Shown here: positions 1-7,821 of the stretch, piece by piece
How positions within the stretch are numbered: the first letter of the stretch is position 1
Layout: every line of letters begins with the position of its first letter
Assembly: GCF_040932005.1 (NCBI RefSeq)
Contig: NZ_CP162414.1
Span: forward strand, 1,081,501 to 1,145,500
Direction: 5' to 3'
Length of the DNA: 64,000 bases
DNA from: Aestuariibius sp. HNIBRBA575
GTDB lineage: Bacteria > Pseudomonadota > Alphaproteobacteria > Rhodobacterales > Rhodobacteraceae
Program-made: the position numbers and the translations under genes
The notes under the pieces: model-generated
The model's database searches: none
What the model was told of the DNA's origin: nothing
The model's input: the letters and a program-made list of their open reading frames with translations, nothing else

Positions 1-1
1 G

Positions 2-328
2 AGTTTTTCCTATCATTTGCATTTGAAGAAAGTGTTGGAGGAGGCGATCGCCGGCAACACTGTCGAGCGATACCATTTTACGCTGCTTCGGAACCTTTAT
101 GAGAAAACGGCTGGGTTCCTGGGCTATGCAAGGTGGAGTGATCTGCTCGACACGGTGGAAGGCAGCAAAGATGCCTACGTGCGGGCAATCAACACTTTCA
201 CCCATTCGGCGCTTTCGAATGAACAGGTCAGGGATCCTTCGCCCGCCGAGAAAAACACTGTGAAGCTCTTATTGGATAACTTGGTGAAGAATTACGCCTA
301 TTGGCGACAGGATGAGCAAAATGGGTGA
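2..328 (+). CDS. AAA_13-type ATPase, C-terminal fragment (gene cut by window edge)
   Basis: The reading frame is open to the window edge and ends in TGA at 328. The visible part, about 108 residues, resembles the C-terminal tail of large AAA_13 (RloC/PrrC-like) ATPases: a Y-H-F-x-L-L-R-N segment, then E-K-T-A-G-F-L-G-Y, an S/THS-type motif (FTHSALS) and a final V-K-L-L-L-D-N-L helix. Such ATPases are often found inside type I restriction operons, where several act as anticodon nucleases or phage-sensing proteins. The overlap with hsdR (start at 312) shows that the two genes are co-transcribed. The ATPase and any nuclease domain lie outside the window, so the family assignment rests on this tail only. 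Confidence 0.6.
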   Translation, partial: SFSYHLHLKKVLEEAIAGNTVERYHFTLLRNLYEKTAGFLGYARWSDLLDTVEGSKDAYVRAINTFTHSALSNEQVRDPSPAEKNTVKLLLDNLVKNYAYWRQDEQNG

Positions 329-3300
329 GCAGACGAAAACCATCGCGGAAACGAAGAATTTCATCGTCCTCGACAAGTACAACAAGGAATGGGACGCCGC
401 AGATCGGTATCAGAGCGAAGATGATCTGGAACGTGAGTTGGTTCAGGACCTGGTCAATCAGGGCTATGAATTTATGCCTGCACTCACGACCCAAGAAGCC
501 ATGCTCGCCAACGTTCGGGTGCAGCTAGAAGAACTGAACAACGTCAAGTTTTCGAATGAAGAATGGAAGCGTTTTGCCGAGACTTACCTAGACAAACCCA
601 GCGACAACCTCGTCGACAAAACCCGCAAGATCCACGACGATTATATCCATGATTTCGTCTTTGACGACGGGCGCATTCAGAACATCTACCTCGTCGACAA
701 AAAGAACAAGGCGCGCAACAAACTGCAGGTGATCAAGCAGTTCGAGCAAGTGGGCAGTCATTCCAATCGCTATGACGTGACGATCTTGGTCAATGGTTTG
801 CCCTTGGTTCAAATTGAGCTGAAACGGCGCGGGGTGGCGATCCGAGAGGCGTTCAATCAGATCCACCGGTACAGCAAAGAGAGCTTCAACAGCGAAAATT
901 CCCTGTTCAAGTTCCTGCAGCTTTTCGTGATTTCGAATGGCACCGACACCCGGTATTTCGCCAACACCACCAAGCGCAACAAAAACAGCTTTGACTTCAC
1001 CATGAACTGGGCGAAGTCGGACAACAGCTTGATCAAAGATCTGAAGGACTTCACCGCGACGTTCCTTCAGAAGCGCACACTGCTGAACGTTTTGCTGCAG
1101 TATTCGGTCTTCGATGTCAGCGACACATTGCTGGTCATGCGCCCCTACCAGATTGCTGCGACAGAACGCATTCTATGGAAGATCAAGAGTTCATTTGAGG
1201 CCAAAAACTGGAGAAAGCCAGAGGGTGGTGGCTTCATCTGGCACACCACTGGCTCTGGCAAGACCCTAACGAGTTTCAAGGCTGCGCGGTTAGCGACTGA
1301 GCTGGGATTTATCGACAAGGTTTTCTTCGTCGTGGACCGTAAGGATCTCGATTACCAGACCATGAAGGAATACCAGCGATTTTCCCCTGACAGTGTCAAC
1401 GGCTCTGACAGTACCGCCGGGTTGAAGCGCAACTTGAGTAAAGACGATAACAAAATCATCGTCACGACGATCCAGAAGCTGAATAATCTAATGAAATCAG
1501 AAGGCGATCTGCCGGTGTACGATCAGCAGGTGGTCTTCATTTTCGACGAGTGCCACCGCAGTCAGTTTGGCGAGGCGCAGAAGAACCTGAAAAAGAAGTT
1601 CAAGCGATTTTATCAGTTTGGCTTCACCGGAACACCGATCTTTCCTGAGAATGCACTGGGGGCTGAAACGACCGCCAGCGTGTTTGGACGTGAGTTGCAT
1701 TCCTATGTGATCACTGACGCCATTCGCGACGAAAAGGTTCTGAAATTCAAGGTCGACTACAACGATGTACGTCCCCGGTTTAAAGCCATTGAAACAGAGC
1801 AAGACGAAAAAAAGCTCAGCGCAGCTGAGAACAAGCAAGCGCTGCTTCATCAAGAACGTATTCGAGAAGTTTCGCAGTACATACTAAACAATTTCCGTCA
1901 GAAAACCCACCGAATGCATGCGGGAAGCAGTGGCTTCAACGCTATGTTCGCCGTCAGCAGTGTGGATGCGGCCAAGCTCTACTACGAAACCTTAAACGCT
2001 CTGCAGGCAGACAGTGAAAAGCCGCTGAAGATCGCGACGATTTTCTCGTTTGCGGCCAACGAAGAGCAAGACGCGATCGGGGACATTCAGGACGAGAGCT
2101 TTGATGTGTCAGCGATGAATAGCAGTGCGAAGGAATTTTTGAGCGCCGCAGTCGAAGACTATAATGCTTTTTTCAAGACGAATTTCAGTGTCGATAGCAG
2201 TGGTTTTCAGAACTACTACCGCGACCTTGCCAGCCGGGTTCGCTCGAAGGATATCGACCTGCTAATTGTCGTCGGCATGTTCCTTACCGGCTTTGATGCT
2301 CCGACGCTCAATACCTTGTTTGTTGACAAAAACCTCCGCTACCATGGCTTGATGCAGGCGTTCTCCAGGACAAACCGGATCTACGATGCAACGAAGACAT
2401 TCGGCAATATCGTAGCGTTCAGGGACCTTGAACAAGCGACAGTTGATGCGATCACGTTGTTCGGTGACAAGAACACAAAGAACGTTGTGCTGGAAAAGAG
2501 CTACGACGAGTACATGAATGGTTTCGTTGATCAGGAAACCGGTGCGGCGCGACGCGGGTTCAGTGATGTTGTGAAGGAGCTAACCGAACGCTTTCCCAAT
2601 CCGGACGAGATCGTCAAAGAAGAAGACAAGAAGGAGTTTGCAAGGCTCTTTGGTGAGTATCTGAGAGTCGAAAATGTGCTTCGGAACTACGATGAATTCT
2701 CAGCATTGAAGGCCTATCAGGGCCTAGACCCAAAAGACGCTGATGCCGTCGAAGAGTTCAAGCAAATGCACTACTTGAACGATGAAGACCTTCGTGACTT
2801 GGAGGCAATAGACCTACCCTCAGAGAGGGCGATTCAAGATTATAGATCGTCGTACAATGATATTCGCGATTGGCTACGTCGAGAAAAGTCGTCTGCTGAG
2901 CAAGAACAGAACACTATCGAGTGGGATGACGTCGTTTTCGAGGTCGACCTTCTGAAATCGCAAGAGATCAACCTCGACTACATCCTCGAGTTGATCTTCG
3001 ACAAGAACAAGAAGGTGAAGAGCAAAGGAGATCTGATTGAAGATGCCCGGCGTGTCATTCGCGGCAGTCTTGGCAATCGGGCAAAAGAGAGTCTGATAGT
3101 GGACTTCATCAACCGGACTGATCTCGATCAGATTGATGACAAGGCTGGTGTGATCGACGCATTTTTTTCATTTGCCCAAGCGGAGCAACGCAAGGAAGTC
3201 GAGGAGCTTATCAAGTCAGAAGATCTAAATTCTGACGCCGCAAAGCGTTATATTTCGGCTTCCATAAAACGCGAATTTGCAAGTGAAAACGGTGCCGACC

Positions 3301-3422
3301 TAAATGCCATACTTCCCAAAATGAGCCCACTAAATCCGCAGTTTCGGACTAAGAAGACGATTGTCTTCGAGAAGATTTCGGCCTTTGTCGAAAAGTTCAA
3401 AGGGGTCGGCGGGCAAGTCTAG
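312..3422 (+). CDS. hsdR: Type I restriction endonuclease subunit R (HsdR)
   Basis: HsdR supplies the ATP-driven DNA translocation and cleavage activity of a type I restriction-modification complex. At 1036 residues it has the family's usual length. The nuclease core is visible near residues 153-172 (Y-D-V-T ... Q-I-E-L-K, the D...ExK signature). Helicase motifs follow: Walker A HTTGSGKT near 310-318, the DECH box near 412-415, GFTGTP near 438-443 and motif [10 protein letters not shown] near 680-687. The C-terminal part is charged and helical, as expected for docking to the methyltransferase. The start at 312 overlaps the upstream ATPase gene by 17 bases; an alternative ATG lies at 321. hsdM and hsdS are not in the window and should lie upstream. 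Confidence 0.95.
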   Translation: MSKMGEQTKTIAETKNFIVLDKYNKEWDAADRYQSEDDLERELVQDLVNQGYEFMPALTTQEAMLANVRVQLEELNNVKFSNEEWKRFAETYLDKPSDNLVDKTRKIHDDYIHDFVFDDGRIQNIYLVDKKNKARNKLQVIKQFEQVGSHSNRYDVTILVNGLPLVQIELKRRGVAIREAFNQIHRYSKESFNSENSLFKFLQLFVISNGTDTRYFANTTKRNKNSFDFTMNWAKSDNSLIKDLKDFTATFLQKRTLLNVLLQYSVFDVSDTLLVMRPYQIAATERILWKIKSSFEAKNWRKPEGGGFIWHTTGSGKTLTSFKAARLATELGFIDKVFFVVDRKDLDYQTMKEYQRFSPDSVNGSDSTAGLKRNLSKDDNKIIVTTIQKLNNLMKSEGDLPVYDQQVVFIFDECHRSQFGEAQKNLKKKFKRFYQFGFTGTPIFPENALGAETTASVFGRELHSYVITDAIRDEKVLKFKVDYNDVRPRFKAIETEQDEKKLSAAENKQALLHQERIREVSQYILNNFRQKTHRMHAGSSGFNAMFAVSSVDAAKLYYETLNALQADSEKPLKIATIFSFAANEEQDAIGDIQDESFDVSAMNSSAKEFLSAAVEDYNAFFKTNFSVDSSGFQNYYRDLASRVRSKDIDLLIVVGMFLTGFDAPTLNTLFVDKNLRYHGLMQAFSRTNRIYDATKTFGNIVAFRDLEQATVDAITLFGDKNTKNVVLEKSYDEYMNGFVDQETGAARRGFSDVVKELTERFPNPDEIVKEEDKKEFARLFGEYLRVENVLRNYDEFSALKAYQGLDPKDADAVEEFKQMHYLNDEDLRDLEAIDLPSERAIQDYRSSYNDIRDWLRREKSSAEQEQNTIEWDDVVFEVDLLKSQEINLDYILELIFDKNKKVKSKGDLIEDARRVIRGSLGNRAKESLIVDFINRTDLDQIDDKAGVIDAFFSFAQAEQRKEVEELIKSEDLNSDAAKRYISASIKREFASENGADLNAILPKMSPLNPQFRTKKTIVFEKISAFVEKFKGVGGQV

Positions 3423-3440
3423 CGAAAGCGTTGACGCTGC

Positions 3441-4358
3441 CTAGGAGGGGCGGTTCGCTTCAGCTTGTTGCCAGTCATGGTAGGTCTGCTTCGATCCTTT
3501 GACCTTCCACTCCAGGCGGCCGTTGCTGTTTCGGTCTAAGATGACAGCTGCGGCGGCTGAAGGACTATTGAAGGACCAAGGTTTCGTGAACCTGAGTTTT
3601 TGGCCCGCGTCCGCGACCAAGACACCGTCTGTGACGAGCTTTTCCTTCAAGCCGCCGTAGCTTTGTTGGACATAGCCGGTCTCGGTGAGCGCCTCGGACC
3701 CTTCCAGCACAACAAATTCGCCATCTTCTTCGACAGCGGTCGCTTTGACGCCGCTCTTGTGGCGGATCTCGAACTGCACATCACCTTCTGTTCGCTCGTC
3801 GACCGGCTTCGCTGTCTGTGTCACCGCGCGCGGTTGTGGTTTGAGCAAATCCAGGCCAATCACGGGCAGGATGATGCGCAGGTTTGATAGAAACTGCTCC
3901 ATATTGGCGATGTCGGCCTCTGGCAGTCGTCGTCTGCTTGTGTCCGGCTGAGTGCCATTGTCCAACGTGACGCGGCCTGCTTGAGCTGCTTGTTCTATGA
4001 GCCGCGCCTCAAGGTATTCCGCGTGCCCTTTGGATAGGTCGTCGTCACTTGTGGTGATGGTGATGGCTGTTTCCCAGAAATCTCTTTTGATCGCGCTTTG
4101 CTTGATCCTCTCAGCCACAGAGTTCCCAGAGCCAATATAGGCGCGGGATGCACCGGCCTTTTCTGGATCAGGACCTGACAGTATGTAGATGCCGGTCCGA
4201 TCGACCTCTTCACGAGCGGTCAGATCGCCGAAAGCTGAAGCCCCGCTTACAAAAAGCAAACCTGTCCAACCATGGATCGTCGCTTTTCGCAGCCCGGTTG
4301 GCTTTCCGTCTACGAGGAAAAGCTGGATTGTTCGACCGAATGAGCCCTCTGGTTGCAC
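3441..4358 (-). CDS. GIY-YIG nuclease family protein with DUF4357 domain
   Basis: About 305 residues. The N-terminal third carries a GIY-YIG-like core (R-T-G-I-Y-I-L-S-G followed by R-A-Y-I-G-S-G-N and an A-E-R-I helix), with the downstream glutamate region H-A-E-Y-L-E-A-R-L-I-E. The C-terminal half ends in a region typical of DUF4357 (L-R-F-T-K-P-W-S-F-N-S-P-S-A-A-A). Proteins with this pairing are common beside restriction systems, but their substrate is not established. I chose the GTG at 4358 because an AAGGA lies six bases upstream and homologues begin close to the F-G-R-T-I-Q-L-F segment; the frame stays open to 4538. The gene is convergent with hsdR, only 18 bases away. Confidence 0.75.
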   Translation of the reverse strand: MQPEGSFGRTIQLFLVDGKPTGLRKATIHGWTGLLFVSGASAFGDLTAREEVDRTGIYILSGPDPEKAGASRAYIGSGNSVAERIKQSAIKRDFWETAITITTSDDDLSKGHAEYLEARLIEQAAQAGRVTLDNGTQPDTSRRRLPEADIANMEQFLSNLRIILPVIGLDLLKPQPRAVTQTAKPVDERTEGDVQFEIRHKSGVKATAVEEDGEFVVLEGSEALTETGYVQQSYGGLKEKLVTDGVLVADAGQKLRFTKPWSFNSPSAAAAVILDRNSNGRLEWKVKGSKQTYHDWQQAEANRPS

Positions 4359-4835
4359 GATTTTTCCTTGAAAACATGATTCTAACAATTGGTCTTGCAG
4401 CACACTTAAAACACGAAATTGCGTGATTGTCGTCCCGTTAGGACGGCTTGATTGCAATAGACTGCACCGGGGTTCAACGGGCCGCAGGCCCGCTCCCCCC
4501 TGTTCAGACATCCTTTTTTTGTTTTGTCCGCCCAACATCCCTGACCGTGGCGGTCAACCTTAGTCCATCCCCAAAATCAGCCACCAATTTCCCCTGTCTC
4601 GAGGGCGAGTCATTCCTCGCGCGGCAAATTGGCGTCTGATTTCGGCGCAGACATTTTCTTCGCAAATGTGGCCGATTGACAGCCCCGTTCAGGGTCGTGG
4701 GTCGGGCTTTGCCCTCTCCCACTCTGTTCCGCCGAATACATGCGTATTCGGTCAGATCAGGTGGCCGAGGCGCAGCCCATCGGCGGAAGGGGGCGCGAAG
4801 CCTCACCCGCGTCACTTTGATCGAGGAGGCCACAA
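4359..4835 (+). promoter_or_regulatory. Non-coding leader of ardC with two strong hairpins (4697-4722 and 4732-4751)
   Basis: I see no convincing gene here. Two inverted repeats stand out. The first has arms GTGGG and GGGC pairing with GCCC and CCCAC around a TTT loop (4697-4722). The second has perfect 8-base arms CCGAATAC and GTATTCGG around ATGC (4732-4751). Anti-restriction genes on conjugative elements are often expressed early from folded single-stranded DNA promoters, and closely spaced hairpins just upstream of ardC would suit that role. They could also be ordinary operators. The structure is seen in the sequence; the role is inferred. Confidence 0.4.
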
Positions 4836-5714
4836 ATGGCACCGAAGTTTGATGTTTATGCCCATGTCACCGACACCATTATTGCAGAGATCGAGGCAGG
4901 CACGCCGCCATGGCGTAAGCCCTGGACCGGAAGCGCGTCCGGCATTGCCTTGCCGACACGGCACAATGGCGAGGAGTATCGCGGGATTAATATCCTGATG
5001 CTCTGGGTCATGGCGGCCAAGCATGGTTATGTGTCCAGCCGCTGGATGACCTACAAACAGGCTCAGGAGCTGGGTGGACAGGTCCGCAAAGGTGAAACGT
5101 CGTCGACCGTGGTCAAATACGGGACATTCACCCGAGAGAATGAATTGGGCATTGAGGAAGAACTGCCTTATGCGCGCGCCTATCGCGTCTTCAACGCGGA
5201 TCAGATCGAAGGTTTGCCGCAGGAGTACTACATCCATCCCGAGGCCCCGCGCGATCTTGGCACGGCGGAAGATCCAGAGCTCGAGGCGTTTTTTAGCCGG
5301 ACAGGGGCGGAGATCCTCACCAGCGACGACCCGCGCGCCTATTACAGCCCCGCCAAAGATCACATCCACATGCCGCCGATTGCCACGTTTCACAATGCGG
5401 CAGGCTACTATGGGACGTTAGCTCATGAGGTGATCCATTGGACCGGCAGCGAAAAGCGGCTGGGGCGGATCAAGAAGTTTGAGAACCGTGAGGCCTATGC
5501 CTTTGAAGAGCTGGTGGCGGAAATCGGCGCTTGTTTCCTTGGAACTCAGATTGGCGTCGCGACGGAATTTGACCAAAGCGCCGCCTATGTTGAAGGGTGT
5601 TTGAAAGCGCTCAAAGAGGACAAACGGGCGATTTTTCGCGCGGCGTCCGAGGCGCAAAAGGCCGCTGACTTTGTTTTGCAAGCAGCAGGTCAGAGCGACG
5701 AGGTGGCAGCATGA
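4836..5714 (+). CDS. ardC: ArdC-family anti-restriction protein (zincin-like)
   Basis: The protein has 292 residues with two parts. The N-terminal domain (about 1-130) is the ArdC/TraC1-type ssDNA-binding region, with the typical start V-Y-A-H-V-T-D-T-I-I-A and P-W-R-K-P-W. The C-terminal part is a zincin-like metallopeptidase domain with HEVIH near residues 197-201 (AHEVIHWTGS) and a second glutamate helix E-E-L-V-A-E-I-G. ArdC protects incoming conjugative DNA from restriction in the recipient. A clear Shine-Dalgarno (GAGGAGGC) precedes the ATG. The gene opens the plus-strand transfer region and is preceded by the hairpin-rich leader described separately. Confidence 0.92.
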   Translation: MAPKFDVYAHVTDTIIAEIEAGTPPWRKPWTGSASGIALPTRHNGEEYRGINILMLWVMAAKHGYVSSRWMTYKQAQELGGQVRKGETSSTVVKYGTFTRENELGIEEELPYARAYRVFNADQIEGLPQEYYIHPEAPRDLGTAEDPELEAFFSRTGAEILTSDDPRAYYSPAKDHIHMPPIATFHNAAGYYGTLAHEVIHWTGSEKRLGRIKKFENREAYAFEELVAEIGACFLGTQIGVATEFDQSAAYVEGCLKALKEDKRAIFRAASEAQKAADFVLQAAGQSDEVAA

Positions 5715-5824
5715 TCCCTGACCATCACGACAAAGATTTTCTACCGGGGAGACAAGCGCAACCGGAAATCGGCCGAGATCAGAGCAGCGATACAGCCACG
5801 AACCAAAGGGCACGTACGAGTTAG
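5711..5824 (+). CDS. Possible short ORF coupled to ardC (may be a truncated gene start)
   Basis: A 37-residue frame begins at an ATG that overlaps the ardC stop as ATGA and ends in TAG at 5824. The overlap is typical of translational coupling inside an operon, but the product is short, polar and without recognisable features. It may be the surviving 5' end of a gene whose 3' part lies at 6811-7056, after insertion of the AT-rich cargo gene between them. It could equally be a chance frame. Confidence 0.25.
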   Translation: MIPDHHDKDFLPGRQAQPEIGRDQSSDTATNQRARTS

Positions 5825-5932
5825 GTCGAGGTGGATTCCGAAGGAGTAAGTTTGCGGCGTTGACCATAGGCAATTTGCGTGCATCAATCGCATGAGAATT
5901 TGGATGAACTCAAAATTTAAAGGAAAATTGTC

Positions 5933-6817
5933 TTGAAGGGTACCGTTCGCACGTCTCTGATTTTTGTTTTCGCAATGTCTCTTGCTCTAGCCGCTTATTA
6001 CCTTTGGGGCAGGGATGCCTCTTTATACTCTGCGATGTGCCAAGCTGATGAAAAGCCTGTTATATGCTTGAGAGGCTGGATAAATCCGCTTGCTGCCGTA
6101 TTCACTTTTATTGCAATTTGGTATGCTGCTAGACAAGTCACAGAAGCCCGACAGCAATCTCTAGCCTCTACGAGAGAAAGTTTGGTGTTGATGAGAAACG
6201 ATTTGAACGATGCTATAACGTCAATGGTTTCTCTTTGGGATGACCTTGAACTAAATATCCCTTTTTACGAGCCTCAAGAGCATCACTTCTCAAGCTATCC
6301 AGAGTATTACCCTGATCCCAAAATACATGTTGATCAGCTTATCAGGAATAACGTCAGTGGGAAAAATTTAAAAAAATCAATTAGAAAGATTATATATGAC
6401 GCTAATGTTGATCCGGGCATGGAGAAGATGTTCTTTGACATTGAGGATGCCGCAACTTTTGATCCCTATCTCTTTTTTCCGGGTGTGCTTTCAGCAAATG
6501 TACCGAAAGAAGAGTGGGACTTGGTGGTCTTTGATGAAGGTGGAGAAAAAGGCGAGAGAGTGCAAGTGTGTGAAGTTGACGGGGTTGAGTATGAGTTTCT
6601 GCTCAACATGTCAGATGAAGACTGGGATTATACAAAAGGATTATTCTTCGAGCTGGACAAAATGATAAAGAGTGCGATCAAACAGCTATTGGTTGAGAAG
6701 AGAATAATTAATATCGCGCTGTCAAAAGTTGACATTGAGCTTTCTGGGAAAGGTCGCGAGATAGTCGAAAAGGCTAGAGGGCAAGCGAAAGAGAAAGATC
6801 GGGAAATTAGACTGTAA
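5933..6817 (+). CDS. Unrecognised membrane-anchored protein, AT-rich cargo gene
   Basis: The protein has 294 residues. Two hydrophobic segments are visible, at about residues 7-25 and 48-67 (the latter A-A-V-F-T-F-I-A-I-W-Y-A-A), followed by a soluble, acidic C-terminal domain of about 225 residues that should face the cytoplasm. I do not recognise the family. The start is a TTG with AAAGGA eight bases upstream. Base composition is clearly more AT-rich than the flanking ardC and mobC genes, which marks it as recently acquired cargo. The layout, two helices plus a cytoplasmic domain, is common among membrane effectors of phage defence, but nothing in the sequence proves that function. Confidence 0.75.
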   Translation: MKGTVRTSLIFVFAMSLALAAYYLWGRDASLYSAMCQADEKPVICLRGWINPLAAVFTFIAIWYAARQVTEARQQSLASTRESLVLMRNDLNDAITSMVSLWDDLELNIPFYEPQEHHFSSYPEYYPDPKIHVDQLIRNNVSGKNLKKSIRKIIYDANVDPGMEKMFFDIEDAATFDPYLFFPGVLSANVPKEEWDLVVFDEGGEKGERVQVCEVDGVEYEFLLNMSDEDWDYTKGLFFELDKMIKSAIKQLLVEKRIINIALSKVDIELSGKGREIVEKARGQAKEKDREIRL

Positions 6818-7056
6818 TTCTATGTCCGCTGCATGGGGTCTACAATCTGCCCGATGACGGGCAAAAGTATTGTGATGATCCAGCACGGATCGGTGGCTGG
6901 GCGATTTATGATCGGGTGGAGACCCCAGACGATCCGCAACAGCCCTTTGAGCTACACGAGCTGCCCGACCATCAAACCTATTCCAGCGCCGAAGGCGCGG
7001 CCCGCACAATAGCGCTGCAATTGCTTGGCGATGCTGAGGCATGGAACCACGATTAG
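6811..7056 (+). pseudogene. 5'-truncated remnant of an element gene
   Basis: A well-formed frame of about 75 codons runs from just after the cargo gene to TAG at 7054-7056. The translation contains G-G-W-A-I-Y-D-R-V-E-T-P-D-D-P and ends G-D-A-E-A-W-N-H-D, and its GC-rich codon use matches the conjugation backbone. No usable start codon exists: an in-frame TAG lies at 6808, and the following codons offer no ATG, GTG or TTG before the conserved-looking part. I read it as the 3' part of a backbone gene cut by insertion of the preceding AT-rich gene. The product's function is unknown. Confidence 0.5.
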
Positions 7057-7079
7057 TGGTGCCATGCCTTGCGCATGTG

Positions 7080-7197
7080 GCCGGGCTTTGCCCGGCGATC
7101 GCAGCCTATGGCTGCTCCAAACGGAATACAGGCAGTTGATGCAATATTATAATATTGAATCAATCATGGCGAAGTGCCATAACTGGGCTGCCTGTAT
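7080..7197 (+). other. Candidate origin of transfer (oriT): nested and tandem inverted repeats
   Basis: Immediately upstream of mobC and the relaxase lie, in order: a perfect hairpin GCCGGGC-TTT-GCCCGGC (7080-7096); a perfect hairpin GCAGCC-TAT-GGCTGC (7101-7115); and a 10-base inverted repeat ATACAGGCAG (7126-7135) with CTGCCTGTAT (7188-7197). The last pair encloses a near-perfect 28-bp palindrome (7136-7163) and ATGGC-GAAGT-GCCAT (7166-7180). Origins of transfer for VirD2-type relaxases usually lie beside the mob genes and contain such repeats. The nic site itself cannot be placed from the sequence alone. Confidence 0.5.
7136..7163. promoter_or_regulatory. 28-bp AT-rich palindrome, probable operator of the mob operon
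   Basis: The core AATATTATAATATT (7143-7156) is a perfect palindrome. It is extended on both sides by G/C and TTGAT/ATCAA arms, with a single mismatched pair. A close match occurs at 26062-26089, upstream of the VirB operon. Two copies at two conjugation promoters argue for one shared repressor or activator encoded by the element. Confidence 0.6.
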
Positions 7198-7230
7198 GAT
7201 GTTGGCAAGAAATAGGGGTGATTACTTCAC

Positions 7231-7821
7231 ATGGGCCGACCGCGCGCACCACGGCACAAGCGACTGACGCAAAACCAGCGTTTTGCGATCGTGCGCAAGC
7301 GTGCCGAAGGGGTGCCGATCGAGGATCTGGCCCATGAATTCGGCGTCACGCCCCGCAGCATATTCTACACGTTGAAGGCCGATCAAAGCCGCAAGCTTGA
7401 TGCGCGCGTGCGCTCCGAACTGGTGAATGTCCGGCTGACGCCAAAGGAGCTGGCAGGCTTTGATGCGGTGCTGACGCGGCATGATATCGCCAGCCGGGCG
7501 GAAGGGCTGCGTCGGCTGATCCATGCCTCGAACGCTCTCTTTGTCCCTGATGATGAACTGGCCAATCAGATGCAGGGATTGTCGGCCTCTCTCAATCGCA
7601 CCGGCAACAACATCAACCAAATTGCGCAGCGCCTGAACGAGGCAAAGCGCCAGGGCAAGACGCCGCCTTATGGCAACTCTGCCCATCGCCAGGTGCGCGC
7701 CTTGGCTGGGCTGATCTTCGACATCGCTGACCAGGTTCAGGACATGGCGCAGCGCCGCCGAAGCGCGCTGTCTGGCGAGGTTGCCCGCGTACTGGGAGGC
7801 TTTGCCGATGGCCCGGAATAG
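7231..7821 (+). CDS. mobC: Relaxosome accessory protein, MobC/VirD1-like
   Basis: The protein has 196 residues. The N-terminal part (about 8-50) is a helix-turn-helix of resolvase type (I-E-D-L-A-H-E-F-G-V-T-P-R-S-I-F). A ribbon-helix-helix-like stretch follows (V-N-V-R-L-T-P-K-E-L). The C-terminal third holds the MobC signature S-L-N-R-T-G-N-N-I-N-Q-I-A-Q-R-L-N near 122-138. MobC proteins bind oriT, help open the DNA and recruit the relaxase. The gene overlaps the relaxase gene by 14 bases and sits directly downstream of the candidate oriT, as expected. The Shine-Dalgarno is weak (AGGGG, about 11 bases from ATG), so expression may depend on the upstream palindromes. Confidence 0.85.
   Translation: MGRPRAPRHKRLTQNQRFAIVRKRAEGVPIEDLAHEFGVTPRSIFYTLKADQSRKLDARVRSELVNVRLTPKELAGFDAVLTRHDIASRAEGLRRLIHASNALFVPDDELANQMQGLSASLNRTGNNINQIAQRLNEAKRQGKTPPYGNSAHRQVRALAGLIFDIADQVQDMAQRRRSALSGEVARVLGGFADGPE

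Noticed and set aside
4504..4842. Minus-strand frame of 112 codons in the ardC leader
   Set aside because: The translation is rich in R, P and N without any motif. The region is better explained by structured non-coding DNA.
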